This document shows positions 25,041 through 38,200 of a stretch of DNA of 64,000 nucleotides, piece by piece; position 1 is the first letter of the stretch; every line of letters begins with the position of its first letter. The DNA lies in NCBI GenBank assembly GCA_954871525.1, contig OX940864.1, positions 14,936,001-15,000,000 on the forward strand, in the 5' to 3' direction. The notes beneath the pieces are model-generated. The model ran no database searches. It had not been told where the DNA came from and saw nothing but the letters and a program-made list of their open reading frames with translations. Both the position numbers and the translations under genes were made by a program. The stretch is from Parietaria judaica (lineage: Eukaryota > Streptophyta > Magnoliopsida > Rosales > Urticaceae).

Positions 25041-25059
25041 CACCGCGCGAAGCGCGGTG
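25041..25059 (+). other. Helitron 3' hairpin
   Basis: Stem CACCGCGC / GCGCGGTG with a GAA loop, 8 bp before the terminal CTAG. Strongly GC-rich within an AT-rich setting. Confidence 0.85.
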
Positions 25060-25336
25060 CCAGTCCACTAGTATTTTATAAAAAAAAAAAGTTAATTGGG
25101 AATAAAATTAAGGCATAGGAGCGAGTTTGTGTCAATACACATTCCCATATCAAACTACACATTTTTGCCAACAAAATCCCAAGATGGGATTTATTGAAAC
25201 CGAGCAAACATCTGACCATTAACCAACTAAACCCTACGTTTCTCCAGAACCAAAATAATCATATCATAATAGAATACACTAATTATACAGATATAGAACG
25301 AGGCGTTACAATAAGAGAAAGAAACCGATAACATTT

Positions 25337-26258
25337 TCAGTTGATCTGAGTGAGTGGCGAGCGTGGAATGAGCGACGGCTTGAGGTCCTTCCCGTCGAAG
25401 GCGTCATAGGAGTGGTTTTCCCTGAACTCCTCCAGAAGCGCTTCCATTGGCATTGCCCGCAGCGACTCTATTGTACCCTTGCTTGGAACGTCTTGCTCCG
25501 ACCTCACCGGCGTAGATCCAGTCGCCTCGTAATCCTACACGTGTGAAGTTGAATAATGTGTACTGTTCGAGAGGTTGTGTGGATCTATGCTTTTATGTAA
25601 GTTTGGGGAAGTGAACTTGAGAATAAAACCCGAAACTAGGACGAGATATGATTTTGGGAAAACCATGAACCCCATCCACATTGAAAACAAGGTAACCCAA
25701 ATCCGGGATTTAAAAAACGGATCCAAATCTAAAAGACTAGGATTTAAACAAAACCCACTTATAATATAAAACAAAATATATATTTTTTCGAATTTGATAC
25801 AAATTACTCTAAAATATAAAACGTAAAGTCAGGAAATAGTATACACGAAACAACAGAAAAAACTAAGAATATAGATAAAATAAAATAAAAAACCCTAAGA
25901 AACCAGGTATAACGAAGCTACTATTCGGGTTCCAAATATTTCGATGTCAGAACCCGAATTCGATTTAATTAGAAGGAAAAAAACTGCTATATAAAAATGA
26001 AGGCATTAAAACTACAGCTTAATGAAAATTGTGGAGACATAACTAACTAATATTTACATTTTGTTTGGTTTCGTGACATAATTTGCAAACATGAGGACAA
26101 TCTAAATCCAGAAATACCCTTTTCATCATACAAATATATTGTTACAGAAAACTCCCTAAAGTGGCAAGTGAGCATATTTGAACAACCAACACATAGCTAT
26201 ACGGCAAGAAAATGCCAAAATGAAGTCACTACTTAACTTCAGATAGGATGAGTGACCA

Positions 26259-26297
<39 letters not shown>

Positions 26298-29200
26298 ATA
26301 TATATATATATAATATGAAAATGAAACCATCTTTCACCATTAACACTAGGCTAAACAAAATGCAAACTACCACTTTCCCCCTCATGTTTTCCCTATTTAC
26401 ATTTAATTTGTTCAAAGAAAAAAAAAACCCTATTTTATTAAAGTAATATAAAATTTATTAGTTGCTATGGAAAATTAAAACTCGACTATTAGAAACGAAA
26501 TATGCAATTTTCCTCTTATTATTGACAATTTTATTATCATAGCAACATAAAAACAAACTAATATTTAACTAAAAAAATGCTTTTTGCAACAAATCAAAAC
26601 GCGGAGGAAAATGCAACAAAACAAACATAAGGGAGCAAAATGCAACCGATGCCTAATTGAATGAGCACTAAAATTGCTTAATACATAACAGAATTGATTG
26701 CTTATGGAAATAATTTTAAGCCAGACTATTTTTTCTAGTCACTCTTAAAGTTGTGATCGTAAAACAATGACTTACCATATACTGGTCCTGGAAAGTTTCC
26801 CGTGCCTTGCCCTCAATGGACGTGGCATGCCCAGCATGATCTTCCCGGAAAGTCTCCAAGGTATTTGAATGGGCTGCCACAGTCTCAAGGATTCCTGATA
26901 CGGATCCTTGTTCTTGTTCAGACACGCCTGCAACGACATTTATAACCGTATACTCAAATCCCTTCCACGGAATTATAATAATTATTTATAAGTACGCAAA
27001 TTGTTACAACGAACAAAATAACATAAGATGCTATTAGTCAAGTGTTGATATATAGCTTTGATTTATTGATGTTAATTAGTTTGCTATTGTCTAATTTATT
27101 ATGGTTGTGTTTATCTGGCATAACAGTCGATAGACTTACTCTCAACATGCTGAAGAACATTTTGATTGTCCTTGGACACATCTTCCTCGGCTGCGACCCT
27201 TGCGGAACTTATTTCAGCGTCATGTTGCTCATTTCCGTCGGAAGCATTCCTGTATCATGGAAATTACAAACAGTTCATATCGAAATAGGTTTTGATACCA
27301 CAAATTAAAACCAAAAATAAATTGTGGTTTTGGAGTAAAAACTGAGTAAATGATTATTTTGACAGTACAGCTTAAACCGATTAATGTCCACAAGGAAAAC
27401 GGTTTTACTGTAAATAAAAAAAATTGCTACATTATTAGCTTTAAGGTTAGTTTTGTTTAAATTTGGCTTGTCATACAAATCTCAAATATTGGTTGTGTAC
27501 AGGAATCAATTTAAAAACCACTTTTTTCACCAAGTAAAAACCGGTTCCGATTTCACCAGTACATTTAGACATTGAAAATGATATAACTAATGAGACTAAT
27601 TCTAGCCACCTGATAAGTTCTGTAACAGCAGAAACGTGTTTTACACCAATCTCATTCAAAGATTCCCCGGTCGTCTTCCAATGCTTGAGAGCTGTGTGTG
27701 TCGTACTCTCACTGAACCAAACGAAAGAAAAAAAAAAACATGTAAACATTTAACAGAAATAAATAGTAATAATAATAAATAAATAAATAAAAGAGTGATT
27801 ATTGGCTCCAACAATCCCTCTGAAAAAATAAATGAGCGGGAATGTTCGCTCATTATATTTTTGAAGCGGTTTTAGACTTTCAATGTTAAATGGATCAAAC
27901 ATTTATTAAAAAAAATTGTAATTTTTAAAGTATTTACAGAAGTTTAAGATATTTACAAACTAGAATATATATAGATATATAAAGAAGCTACGATATCCAA
28001 AAAAGTATCTAAACTTCCGTAAATACTCTGAAAAACGTACAACAACAACAAAAACGATTTTATTTTATTTCCAGCCAATTTAACGGTAAAAGATTAAAGC
28101 TGAACCGAAAACGTAACCATAACCATTCTTTTTTTCAGAGGGATTATTTCCGCAAATACCGCACCGTTGGAGCAATAACTCAAATAAAAAAGACGTACCA
28201 TTGCTGTAGAAGAGCCTCAACACGGCAATGCTTTGCAGCTGAATAATCAGCACCCTCTTTCGCATCATTCTCCGCTTGCGCTGAGAATGATTGCCATTTT
28301 CTCTTCGCCTCATTTGTGATACCCTCCATTGTTGACACGTGGCAATCCAAGAATTTCTTGTCTTCTACTCCACTTTCCTTTAACCCGACAAGCCTGGAGT
28401 CCACCTGGCATCAGAAAAATACAGTACAGTAAGGAAATGGCTATAAAACCCATAACATTTGCTTAAGACTTGGGAAAGAAGTAAACCATTTCTTTTTGAC
28501 GAATAATTTGAGAGGAGACCAAATTAGAAATATCAGCCATGAGCTTCTCTGCGTCTGATTTTATTTGCTCCTATGGATAACAACAATTTTAAAACATGCA
28601 CGTCAGTCATTTATACAAAACCAAAAATAAATATAAATGTGATAAACCCGTGGTTACGTATCGCCAAAGGAAGAGCAAGCTTGTCATTTTATTTATACCT
28701 CAGTAAGGCTTTTTTCGATCATTTAGATTACAACCGTTTAATTATCGTAATAGAGTGGAAAGAGGACTCATCTTATCAGTCAATTCCCGTCGGGCGATTT
28801 ATCTTTTATGCTTGGTTCTAATCAAAATGCAGATTAAAGATACTGACCTCATAAGCCTTTTGGAATTCAGCAATAGACTTCATTTTGGTATCATTGACCT
28901 CAACCACATGAGATTCAAGCTTCTTTCTTTCTTCATGAAGATTTTGCAGAAATCCTTCGGAGAATTCAGATATACCCTTTATTTGATCGGCACTGGCATT
29001 GAATTTCTGTTGTGACAAGGAGGAAACATCAACAAAGCCAAAAAAAAAATTAAATTTATGAAAATAGACACAAAGCCCTAGATGCCGTTACAATATTCTA
29101 TAATACTTAAAATATAAAAGACATTATCATGTAATTATTAGTAAATACGGGTCTATCAGATTAATCAAGAAAAATGTATCTAGACCTAAAGATTAAAGTA

Positions 29201-32200
29201 ACTAGAAGCAATAAAACACAGAAAACACTTGCACTAAATATAACTATATTAATATTCAAGAAGAATGGTGTCAGAGAACAAACCTCTCTCAGTTCTCTTG
29301 CAAAAACAGCCATTTCACCACGCTGTTGAGAAATAGAACTCTGAATGTCATCAAATATCGCGGATAGTGCCTCAGTCTCGGATGTTAGAAGCTGATTCAA
29401 AGACAAATTTAAGTTGATTAGCACGTACTTTATGCTGAATAGAAAAGGGTCTGTTATAGTAAACCAATAACAATAAAATTCAAAGAGCAGAAAGGCACTC
29501 ACTTGGTCAACAGAGAGAGCATTAGAAGAAACCGAGGAAGAAATTTCCTCTAAACCAGCATTTGAAGTCGCCTTGTGCAAACGGACAACATTTTGCAGTG
29601 CCTCAATATGCGAAACATACAAAGCCCTCGAACCTTTGACTTTTTTCTTCAAGTCTTTGACTCCCTGGTAAACCAGAAATTTGCCCATGATGCACAAGAT
29701 CGTTTGAAGAAATAAATAAAAATAGTAGTTGACTAGTTGTGTTGCACTTTGGTCCCCAATTTTCATTGTCAGTGCCCTTTGTCCCTCAGTTTTTTTTTTT
29801 TTTTTTTGGTGTAAGATGTATCATCTCTATAAGAAGTATTTGTACTTGAATGATAATCCAATAGGTAAATGATAGGTTCCAAGTAACAAAAAGTGAAGAA
29901 CATGTCACCAATGCGATGACTGAGTATTTTACTGCTAGTAAATGGAAAACACAAAACTCCATCAATCCTTCGAGATCTCTGACGGCTTCGCTCCGTTAAA
30001 TGTTTGACAATACACGACAAATATTGCAAGGAGAAACTAAACCCTGGGCGCCCAAGTGACAGCAACTAAACCAAACCGGAAACATATTAATGCTTTCTTA
30101 CTTAAACTAAAAGGAAACACAAATCAGCCCAAACGACATCCACTACCCTTCCCTCTCAGCCCCTACACTTGGGGGGTCTATCACTAAATTGCATAGGAAA
30201 TAAAGATAAATATATGCAAAAATTGGAGCTTGATAGAGATATAGATGTTCAATACCTTTTTATGTGCATCTAGAAAAGAATGGCATAGCTTCTCAACAGA
30301 CTGAATGTGGCCTTTCTGACAACACAATGTCTTCTCAACAAACTTTGACAGAGAACTAATCTGTTGTGTGAGCTCCGATTGGTAATTGTTGACTACGGAT
30401 CTATTATCAGAGCTCAATTTGTCCTCTCTGCCTTCAATATTGTAACCAAAAGCAAAGTCAGAAAGATTGAGCAAAGGGACATGAATGCAGTATGATTAAT
30501 AAATATTCACACAGCTTACTGATTTTCATGTGCAAGGAAGCATTTTCTCGAAGCGCCTTCTCCAAGTCGGACCGTAACACGCATGCTTGATGAACCAGTG
30601 CATTTTCTGATGCAAATATTTAGAAGTATATGTATATGTAAACTATATAATAAAACTAAACAAAAAAAATGCAGGACAAAGTTTATACCAGCTTTTTTAT
30701 GTTCAGAAATAACAAAATCTCTCTCCTTCAGCGCATACCGGCATTTCCGCAACTCTTCTTCGGTGTTTAAAAGCAGTTTGGACGTTTGATTTAAGCTTTT
30801 CTGAATGAGAATTCCACTGTTAAATATTCAACCTTCATGAATAATATCATATTAATAAATAAATACATAAGCTAACCTCGGTGGCTTCAAGTTTGCAACT
30901 CAAATCATTGCTCTGATGAACTTGGTTATTGTATTTTTCTTGTAATTCTTCTAATTGCTGTTATGCATGAAATGTGAGTAACATATTAATCAAACACAAG
31001 AACAGCAAAGAGACATAAGGTAAAAACAAACGAACCTTCTGATTGTTTTCTTGCGTCACAGTCATTTGCTCAATCTGCTCAGACATGGCCTGTTTACAAG
31101 AAAGAACAACCGGACATCTTTAGTAAAAAAACTGGAAGAACATAAAATATTGCAATCTGATTAACTATTATTTAGAACAAAAAAAAAAATTGAAGGATAA
31201 GCAGAAGAAACTGGTCTGTTCTAAGAAGAACAAAGCTGATTGGCCGAACAGAAACCTTATAAGGAGGGAAAAAATTTGGAAATGGCATTGTAAAAACTAG
31301 GGGTGGAAATTTTTTACCGGTTCCCACTTTTTCAATGGTTACCGGTTATCATTTACAAGTACCAATTTAAAGCTTGTATATCTCTACAGAAAACCAATAA
31401 CTGGTATTTCCCTGCCGAATCTCAGTTTTCACAAATCAAAACAGAAAAATATTAGAAGTTTTTTTTTTTTAAAAGATATTTCGTTTTCATTATATCTTTA
31501 AATAAAATTCATCAAATCACATATCACAGTTTGAAACCAGAACTTCCTAGCTTAAACCGGGATTTCCCAAATTTCAACCGGCAATCGGCATTAACCAGTT
31601 TTAAACCGGCATTTTTAGTTCCCAATTTAAATGGTAATATACTGGTTTTTTAGGAGGAAAATTCGTCAAATTCCCAATCCTAGTTTCACCCCTAAAAAAT
31701 ATCAAGTAAAAATAATAAAAGCATTACCTTTCTTTCACTCTCCTCCTGATAATATCTTTCTTTTGGGATATAGACACCCACTTTTTCACGAGCAGCATAA
31801 ACCTCTGAACATATTTACAACATCAAAAGCATTCAGCTAATATGAGTATGCACATAATACAATAATTACATTTGAAACAATCACTGCAAAATTTTCTTAC
31901 CTCCTTTAAGGCGTTCAATTTCACCGTAAAGATCCTTGATTAACGTTGATTTCATCATCTTTTGATTCACCTTGAGTTAATGGAACCCGCAAAAATGAAA
32001 ATATTAAGTAGTGGCTCGCTTGCATATTAGAAAACTGAAACATAACGCAAGTAACACGCATAAAAACATTTTTGGATAATCTTTAATTATAAAGGCGCAT
32101 AAGCCGGAGATTTGAGGGACAAACCTCAGGCTTGTTTTTTATATTTTTTGCCCGATGTGCATAATCCAAAGTACTCAAGGTTTCCTCAAGACAGTGGACT

Positions 32201-33957
32201 GCAGGAGAAACCGTTGCAATGATGCACGTCTTTGTTCTCCCTCCAAGTGAGTCACGAAGTAACCTTGTGAGCTTACTATCCCTGCATCGAAACAACTAGT
32301 ATAAGATAACCATAAAATATGTTATATGAGAGCATGTTTCCAGATGCAACGGTTATGCAAATTCTGTACCTGTAAGGTATATGCCCAAGATGCTCTACAA
32401 GGGCATTTATAACTCGTCCTAATGTAAGCAAACTCTTGTTAATCTCGCCAGCTTCTCTTGCACGACCCTATTAACAAAAATGATTCAACTACAAGAAGAT
32501 AAAAGATCTAAAACTGAACACTACTCATAAGATAATAACACAATTTACGCTATACCTCGCGAGCACCAGAACGGGAGATGTTTTCAGACCCGGCCAAATC
32601 AACTAGATTTAGCTTCCCACATTTGATCAATTCTTCACCCTCTGGTGTCGATTCCTTGATGTGAATTGTGATGGAAAACAGCGAGTGTGATCGACTGACA
32701 CAAAAGACGCAGCATTTTAAAGTCAAAACCGGGAAAAATTTGTTGACACATAGACGAGTTAGAACCTTTTTTTTTTACCTGGATTGTTTATTTAACAAGG
32801 TCTCTGCCGTGCGTCGTTTTGCAGACCCTCTTTCAAGTAGAGCAAATATCTCGTTAGCACTTGCCACGATTTCCTCCTCCAAGCCTCTTACAAGAACTCC
32901 ACCTTTTCCATCCTCCATCAAAGGCAACTGCTTCTTTTGCTTCTCCTCTACAACTCTTGATAACTCTTCCGGGGCAAGGAGATCAGTTATTTCCTCATTG
33001 TAAAGTTCTAAAAATGTGACTTTTACACTGTACTCGGCATTCTGCCCTTCGAGGGTATCGAAAATCTGTTTAACAGCCCTGGGAATGACTCCGGCTTCAG
33101 CAGGTAATTCTCCTTTAGGTCCACTCTGATGCAAGATAGCATGAAATCAAATACTAACGAAAGAAAATAATTGAAGAAATGAAACTCGAAAAAAACAACA
33201 AGATAGACATATCAAAACCTTTGATCTTTTGCATTCTCCCTCCATTGTATAAGTTTTACCAGTACCCGTTTGACCATACGCAAAAATCGTGCAGTTGAAG
33301 CCTTCTAAAACTTCATGGACTATCGGAATCACTGCTCCGTCATAAAGATCTCTCTGCTGAGCAGATGGACCAAACACCTGCAAGTGTCATCAAAAAAGAA
33401 AAACTCAGCTTCTTAAGCTCCGCAAATTGCGTCAAAAGCAATCCAATATTAAGTTCGACAATTTAAATATAAAGTCTCAATCTTATAAACAGAACCTTAA
33501 CCATTTCCAGAATACAGTAACCATGGATAAACATTACTCACTACCCAACCTGCAGTGTAAAAAAATAAACTTCCGAAACAAAACAAAAAAAACGTCTCAA
33601 CGTATGTATAAAATAACGTGCGAATTCGAAGAAGAAACACCTTATCAAAAGTAAAAATCCGGTCAATGTGCTTCCCAGCGATGTTCTGCGACACCGCGAC
33701 TTCTCTTGCGAAATCATTGCAAGTCACAACCTGCGGCGCATTGCTCCTCAACTCGTCGTCACTAAACGGCCTGATCGAGAATTGCCAAAAAAAAAAAACA
33801 ATACATTACAAAACTTCCAAACAAGACGCTCTAACAAAGCTCCCAAATACAGTCTCTGGAACTCAAACAAACCCTAACCCTAGCACACCATTCCGGAACC
33901 ATTTTACCTGCAACGAAGAAGGACCTGGACATTTACGCCCTTCTCTTTGACTGACAT
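25337..33957 (-). CDS. Kinesin-5 (BimC/Eg5-type) spindle motor
   Basis: Twenty-three exons, in phase, give 1005 aa, the usual plant kinesin-5 length: 33957-33908, 33770-33641, 33377-33219, 33125-32779, 32694-32556, 32467-32370, 32281-32125, 31970-31901, 31804-31728, 31089-31036, 30957-30877, 30800-30689, 30606-30520, 30431-30256, 29664-29503, 29391-29284, 29006-28848, 28570-28487, 28404-28199, 27711-27610, 27249-27140, 26927-26776, 25534-25337. The N-terminal motor (about residues 8-365) has P-loop GQTGTGKT (95-102), switch I SSRSH and switch II DLAGSE (261-266). A long coiled-coil stalk follows. The tail has the BimC box TGSTPVR, with Thr948 as the expected CDK site. The homotetramer slides antiparallel microtubules in spindle and phragmoplast. 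The first ATG follows an in-frame stop upstream. Confidence 0.95.
26258..26314. repeat. (TA)n microsatellite in a kinesin intron
   Basis: A TA-rich run with a short TG interruption in the last intron of the kinesin-5 gene. Confidence 0.85.
31298..31694. mobile_element. hAT-type MITE in kinesin-5 intron 9
   Basis: The left end TAGGGGTGGAAA and right end TTTCACCCCTA are inverted. The interior is rich in accggt and aaaccgg, as in the elements at 6042 and 59741. The flanking 8 bp (gtaaaaac and aaaaatat) do not clearly match, so the duplication has decayed or my edge is off by a few bases. It lies between exons 9 and 10 and does not touch splice sites. Confidence 0.65.
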
Positions 33958-34173
33958 TTCCGGTGCAGGGAGAGATTCGAGACCGAACCAGAAGAGCTCG
34001 GCTTCAACAGGAGCAGATCTGGTGTCTCGAAAATGGCTTCGAAGGTTTCTCTCTCCTCACTCTCTCGTGTCTGAGATGAGAAAATGCTCGGATTCGCTGA
34101 GAATGTGGTTTTGGGGAAAGCGGGATGAGAAGCGAGAATTTGAATTTTGGGCATGGCGCTCCGGGTTCGTTGA

Positions 34174-34183
34174 TCCAACGGTT
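34174..34183. promoter_or_regulatory. Candidate MSA (mitosis-specific activator) element
   Basis: tccaacggtt lies about 220 bp upstream of the kinesin-5 ATG and fits the core of the MSA consensus (pyrimidine-C-pyrimidine-AACGG-pyrimidine-pyrimidine-A) except the last base. R1R2R3-Myb factors bind MSA sites to drive G2/M genes, kinesins among them. A single site is suggestive only. Confidence 0.5.
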
Positions 34184-34225
34184 GATATTCAAAGTAAGCG
34201 AAATGAGCGGTCCTGATGATACTTC

Positions 34226-35217
34226 ATCTATGGCTCACGTGAGTTTACTTAACTACCCTTGTGGCTCAACTCAAGCGTGATCACTTTTTGGGCCCGGCCC
34301 ATTAAATTTAATCTGCAACACCAATTGTAATGCCTTTGATGGATCCTACCCAATACTTTAAGCAAATAAATTGTTTAACTTGTTTTAGAGATTGTGGCAT
34401 AAGTATCCAAATATTTCAAAAATTATTAGTTTTATTTTTATTTTTTTTGCGGCACTAATTCATAATTTATAAAATAGTGCGACGTTAATTCTCTCAGTAT
34501 CAAATTGATAAAAGAGATCGAAATCGGAGAAAATAAACTCGTCGAGAAATTGCCATCCACAATGTGCCCATGTTGGATAGAAATATTGGATTTAATTTTC
34601 AATTTTCATAAAGTGAATAGCCTAGGTAGAGTCCAACTCGACCACACAGCCTATGCCCTACGGGAATGAATCTGAACACAAACTTCATGTCTTTGCGAAT
34701 CGCCGAAGGTTTAGTAGCAGCAAAGACAAACTTGAGCTCCGGCCGCCGCCACGAACTGACCATTCGCATCTTGGTTACAGGCTACAGCCCTAAACTCTTA
34801 CCTTGATTTTCAATACTACATTGAGTTCAGGCAACGGTCGGAACCGAAATAACATGTCCAAATTATCGCTGCATATTATAATCGTCAAAACTCGAAACGA
34901 CTTTATTTTTCGTGAAATAACTTACTCTTCGAGTGCATGTATCCCGCAGCAACATGATAGCAAAGATACCAACCTCACCCAAGAAAAAACCGAATAACAT
35001 CCCTCAAATCATGATTGAGATGAGACACACTTTGGCTTGGTTAGTAGTAGTAGTACCAGTAATCAATATGTCTTTTGATTTGTTGGGACACAAATCACAA
35101 AAAGTGTGTGAAATGGTTCTGTTTCTGGGCCCACTTTGATCGTTGTCGTTTTTATACATTCACTTTAGTAGTTACTTACTACTCTCAATCGTCTCTCTCC
35201 CCTTCGCATTCTTTGCA
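34226..35217. other. Divergent promoter region between kinesin-5 and the acyltransferase gene
   Basis: The two genes point away from each other with 1260 bp between their ATGs. No further gene or mobile element recognised. Confidence 0.5.
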
Positions 35218-38200
35218 ATGTCGAACGACACCAATAACGGCCTCAACCGAGTCGCCGGAGGAACCGAACACAGCTGGTGCAAGGCCGTGCCTGGCGGCAC
35301 CGGAATTACCGTTCTAGCCCTGCTCCTCTCCAAACGGCCGGACTTGCCCAATCTCCAAAACGCCCTCCGCAAATTCCAAAATGCCCACCCTATCCTCAAC
35401 ACCAAGCTCCACTACGACCACCCCTCCAACACCTTCTCCTTCGTCTCCCGCCCCATCCCAGCCGTCCAAATTCAGCCCCTCGATCCCGATTCGACGGCCC
35501 AGATCCTCCGGCAGCTCCGGGAAGCGCCGGAGAACGACGACTCCGTCAGCGACTTCCACCTGGTCCTGGAGCGCGAGCTCAACGCGAACAGCTGGCGCGT
35601 GCCGAACGACGCGCCGTATCCCGACGTCGACGTGTTCTTCGCCAGCATGTACGGGCTCGCCGACGGGCGGTGGGCCCTGCTGCTGAGGCTCCACACCGGG
35701 GCGTGCGATCGGACGGCGGCGACGGCGCTGATGAGGGGTCTGGCGAGCGAAATGGACGGCGGAGGAGTCGGGGTAGATCGGGAATTCGCGGTGGTTGGCG
35801 AGGGTAGTTTGGGGATTGAGGAGCTGGTGCCGAAGGCCAAGAGGGGGAAGGCGTTTTGGGCGCGTGGGGTGGACGTGCTGGGGTACTCGCTGAACGCGCT
35901 GAGAGTGAGTCACTGTGAGTTCACGGGACCGAGTTGGCCGAGGGGTTCTCAGGTGGTGCGTCTCCAGGTGGACCAGCAAGAGACTCAGCGAGTTCTTGAT
36001 GTGAGTTTCTGTTTTATTTTTTATGTCGTTTACGTATTTACCCTCTTGAATTGGATGATATTACCGACTTTGCTGTTTGTAATTGTTTGGTGGCTATTCC
36101 GTAACGAATTGTTTTTCATAGGCAATGTATTAAAAAAACAACAACAACTAAAAATAAGTAGAATAGCCAATATCGAATATAAGTTATTTTTCATTTTTAA
36201 AAAGTATTTTAAAAAAATTGAAATCTCTACGTTTATTTTGACAATTGATGAGTTCATGTCATGTGAAAAATGGATTTTGGCACGTGTGTCGTTGCATCAG
36301 TTTAATGATGTAATAATAAAAAAATAAAAATAAAAATCAGTAAGACCATAGGACATAGGTGTTACATTTATTGAAATATGTGTGCTAGTTGTGGTCCTCT
36401 GGTTTATTATTATTCATTGTTTGTGTTTTTTTTTTTTTTTTTTGGTCTAATTATATTGAATCTTCATTTAAACATGGAAAATGATATTAGATAATATCTA
36501 ATAGATATGATCTCTATCATTATTTTGACACTTATTGCAGTAGCTGTTTCGTTAATCTAACTTGACAAATAATATTCTCTATTTGTTTGTTTCTTAAGTA
36601 ATTTTATATAAAATCAAACTTTTAAATTATTAATTGATAATATTTTTTTTAAAATAGCAAGAGGGTATGAAAGAAAATTCTAAAATTATGATAAAGGATA
36701 ATTTTAAATTTTTAAAAATTAAAATAATATTAGTTTATAAAAAATAAAAAATAAACACTAAAACAAATTTTAAGATAAATTTTCACTTTTTTAAAGATTT
36801 ATTTTATAAAAATCATTTGTCTTTGTAGGGTTGCTACGTAGGTGAAGCCTAGCACCACTATTTGATAGCACAGCATATAATATGTGGTCCCATTTGTCAC
36901 ATAACATTATTCTAAACTTAATTCATTATTTTAAATGTTTGTGACATTTATGGGCTCATGATTGATGCGTCCTAAACAAACAAACAAAGCAAATGAATTT
37001 CCTTATCTTGTTTCTTAAGTCATTATATATAAAGTTGAGTTTCATGTGACCCACAGCCACATGATTGAACTAGACGGTATTTTAAAGTATTTTAGTCCCG
37101 GTTATTATTTAAACAAATCCTAGACTGGTTTTGTAAAAAATGATTATTTGGTTATCGAGACCGGTAAAAGAAAAAGGTATTTTTTCAATTTTGATTCTAA
37201 GTTAGCTAAACTTGTTAATCCGATTTTAGATGGATAAATACTCATCAATGGTACTATGGTAGAACCAAGACATGTATATAACAGTACTTAATTTGTTAAA
37301 CCGGACACGGTCCCAATTCTCAAAATTGGGACTTATAAACGCCGGCTCTCAAAAAAAAATTATCCGAAAATACCCATACTTTTAAACAGCTAGTAACATG
37401 CAAAAAAAGCAGGGTTGCAAGTTGAGGAAAATCAAACTGAGCTCGGTGTTGGCCGCGGCTTCGCTAATGGCGGCGCGTTCTTTGAGAAACGTGGATAAGC
37501 AGCAGAAGGAGAAGTACGGTGTCGTGACCCTCATCGATTGCCGTCCGCTTCTTGAACCACCGCTTTCTAATGAGCATATGGGTGAGCTTCCAAACCAGTG
37601 TAGTGTCTTGCTTTGAAATCTCATAATCACTTTAATCACCATTTTGCAGTATATTGATTCACTTTTGGAGTAGGCTGTTTAGTATTATTCACTGTTAGGC
37701 TTCTGTAGGATTTTCCCAAGCCTCGGTTAATTAGTTGCGCGGAAAAAGTAAATCCTAGATTGTTTTGATCAATGAATTACGTACGAACCATTTTCTACTT
37801 TTGAAGCGTCCTTATAGACCCGTACTTACGTACTGCCGGAGGAAGAGTATATGATAAGTCGACTCTTTTAATCAAGTGAGTAAGGGTATTTTAGTCTTTC
37901 CATTATATTTTATCCCTAGGTTTTGGCGTCGCTATATAGACACCAACTCCTAGCCGTCGGAGTCTTTATATATGCTTTGTTTGGATATCTTCCTTTTCGG
38001 AACGATTCTCGACAAAGCTCTCGAAGGAAGGTTGTTTGTTATTCTCGTTTCGATTATCGCAATATATATAGTGAAAAGCGGATTTATCTTTCTAGTGAAT
38101 TCCCGTTGGCCGTTTTCTTGTGTTTGAAATAGTTCTAGCCTTCTAGGAACCTATCACGTACTCAAGCAAATTCCACGGGCTTCGCGTGTTATGAATTTTT

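Larger units (their letters stand above)
22408..25071 (+). mobile_element. Non-autonomous Helitron, 2.66 kb
   Basis: The 5' end reads TCTATATATATATAAAAGC after an A. The 3' end has a perfect 8-bp hairpin (CACCGCGC, loop GAA, GCGCGGTG at 25041-25059), then 8 bp, then CTAG at 25068-25071, followed by T. These are the hallmarks of Helitrons: TC start, subterminal GC hairpin, CTRR end, insertion between A and T, no target duplication. No Rep-helicase frame is present. The interior holds near-repeats of ggttaaggttctc...gagcaatatctt at about 23538 and 23812. Any captured host sequence is unrecognised. Confidence 0.82.

Noticed and set aside
35314..35979. 221-codon minus-strand frame over the acyltransferase exon 1
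   Set aside because: Antisense shadow of a GC-rich exon whose sense frame joins in phase to two further exons.
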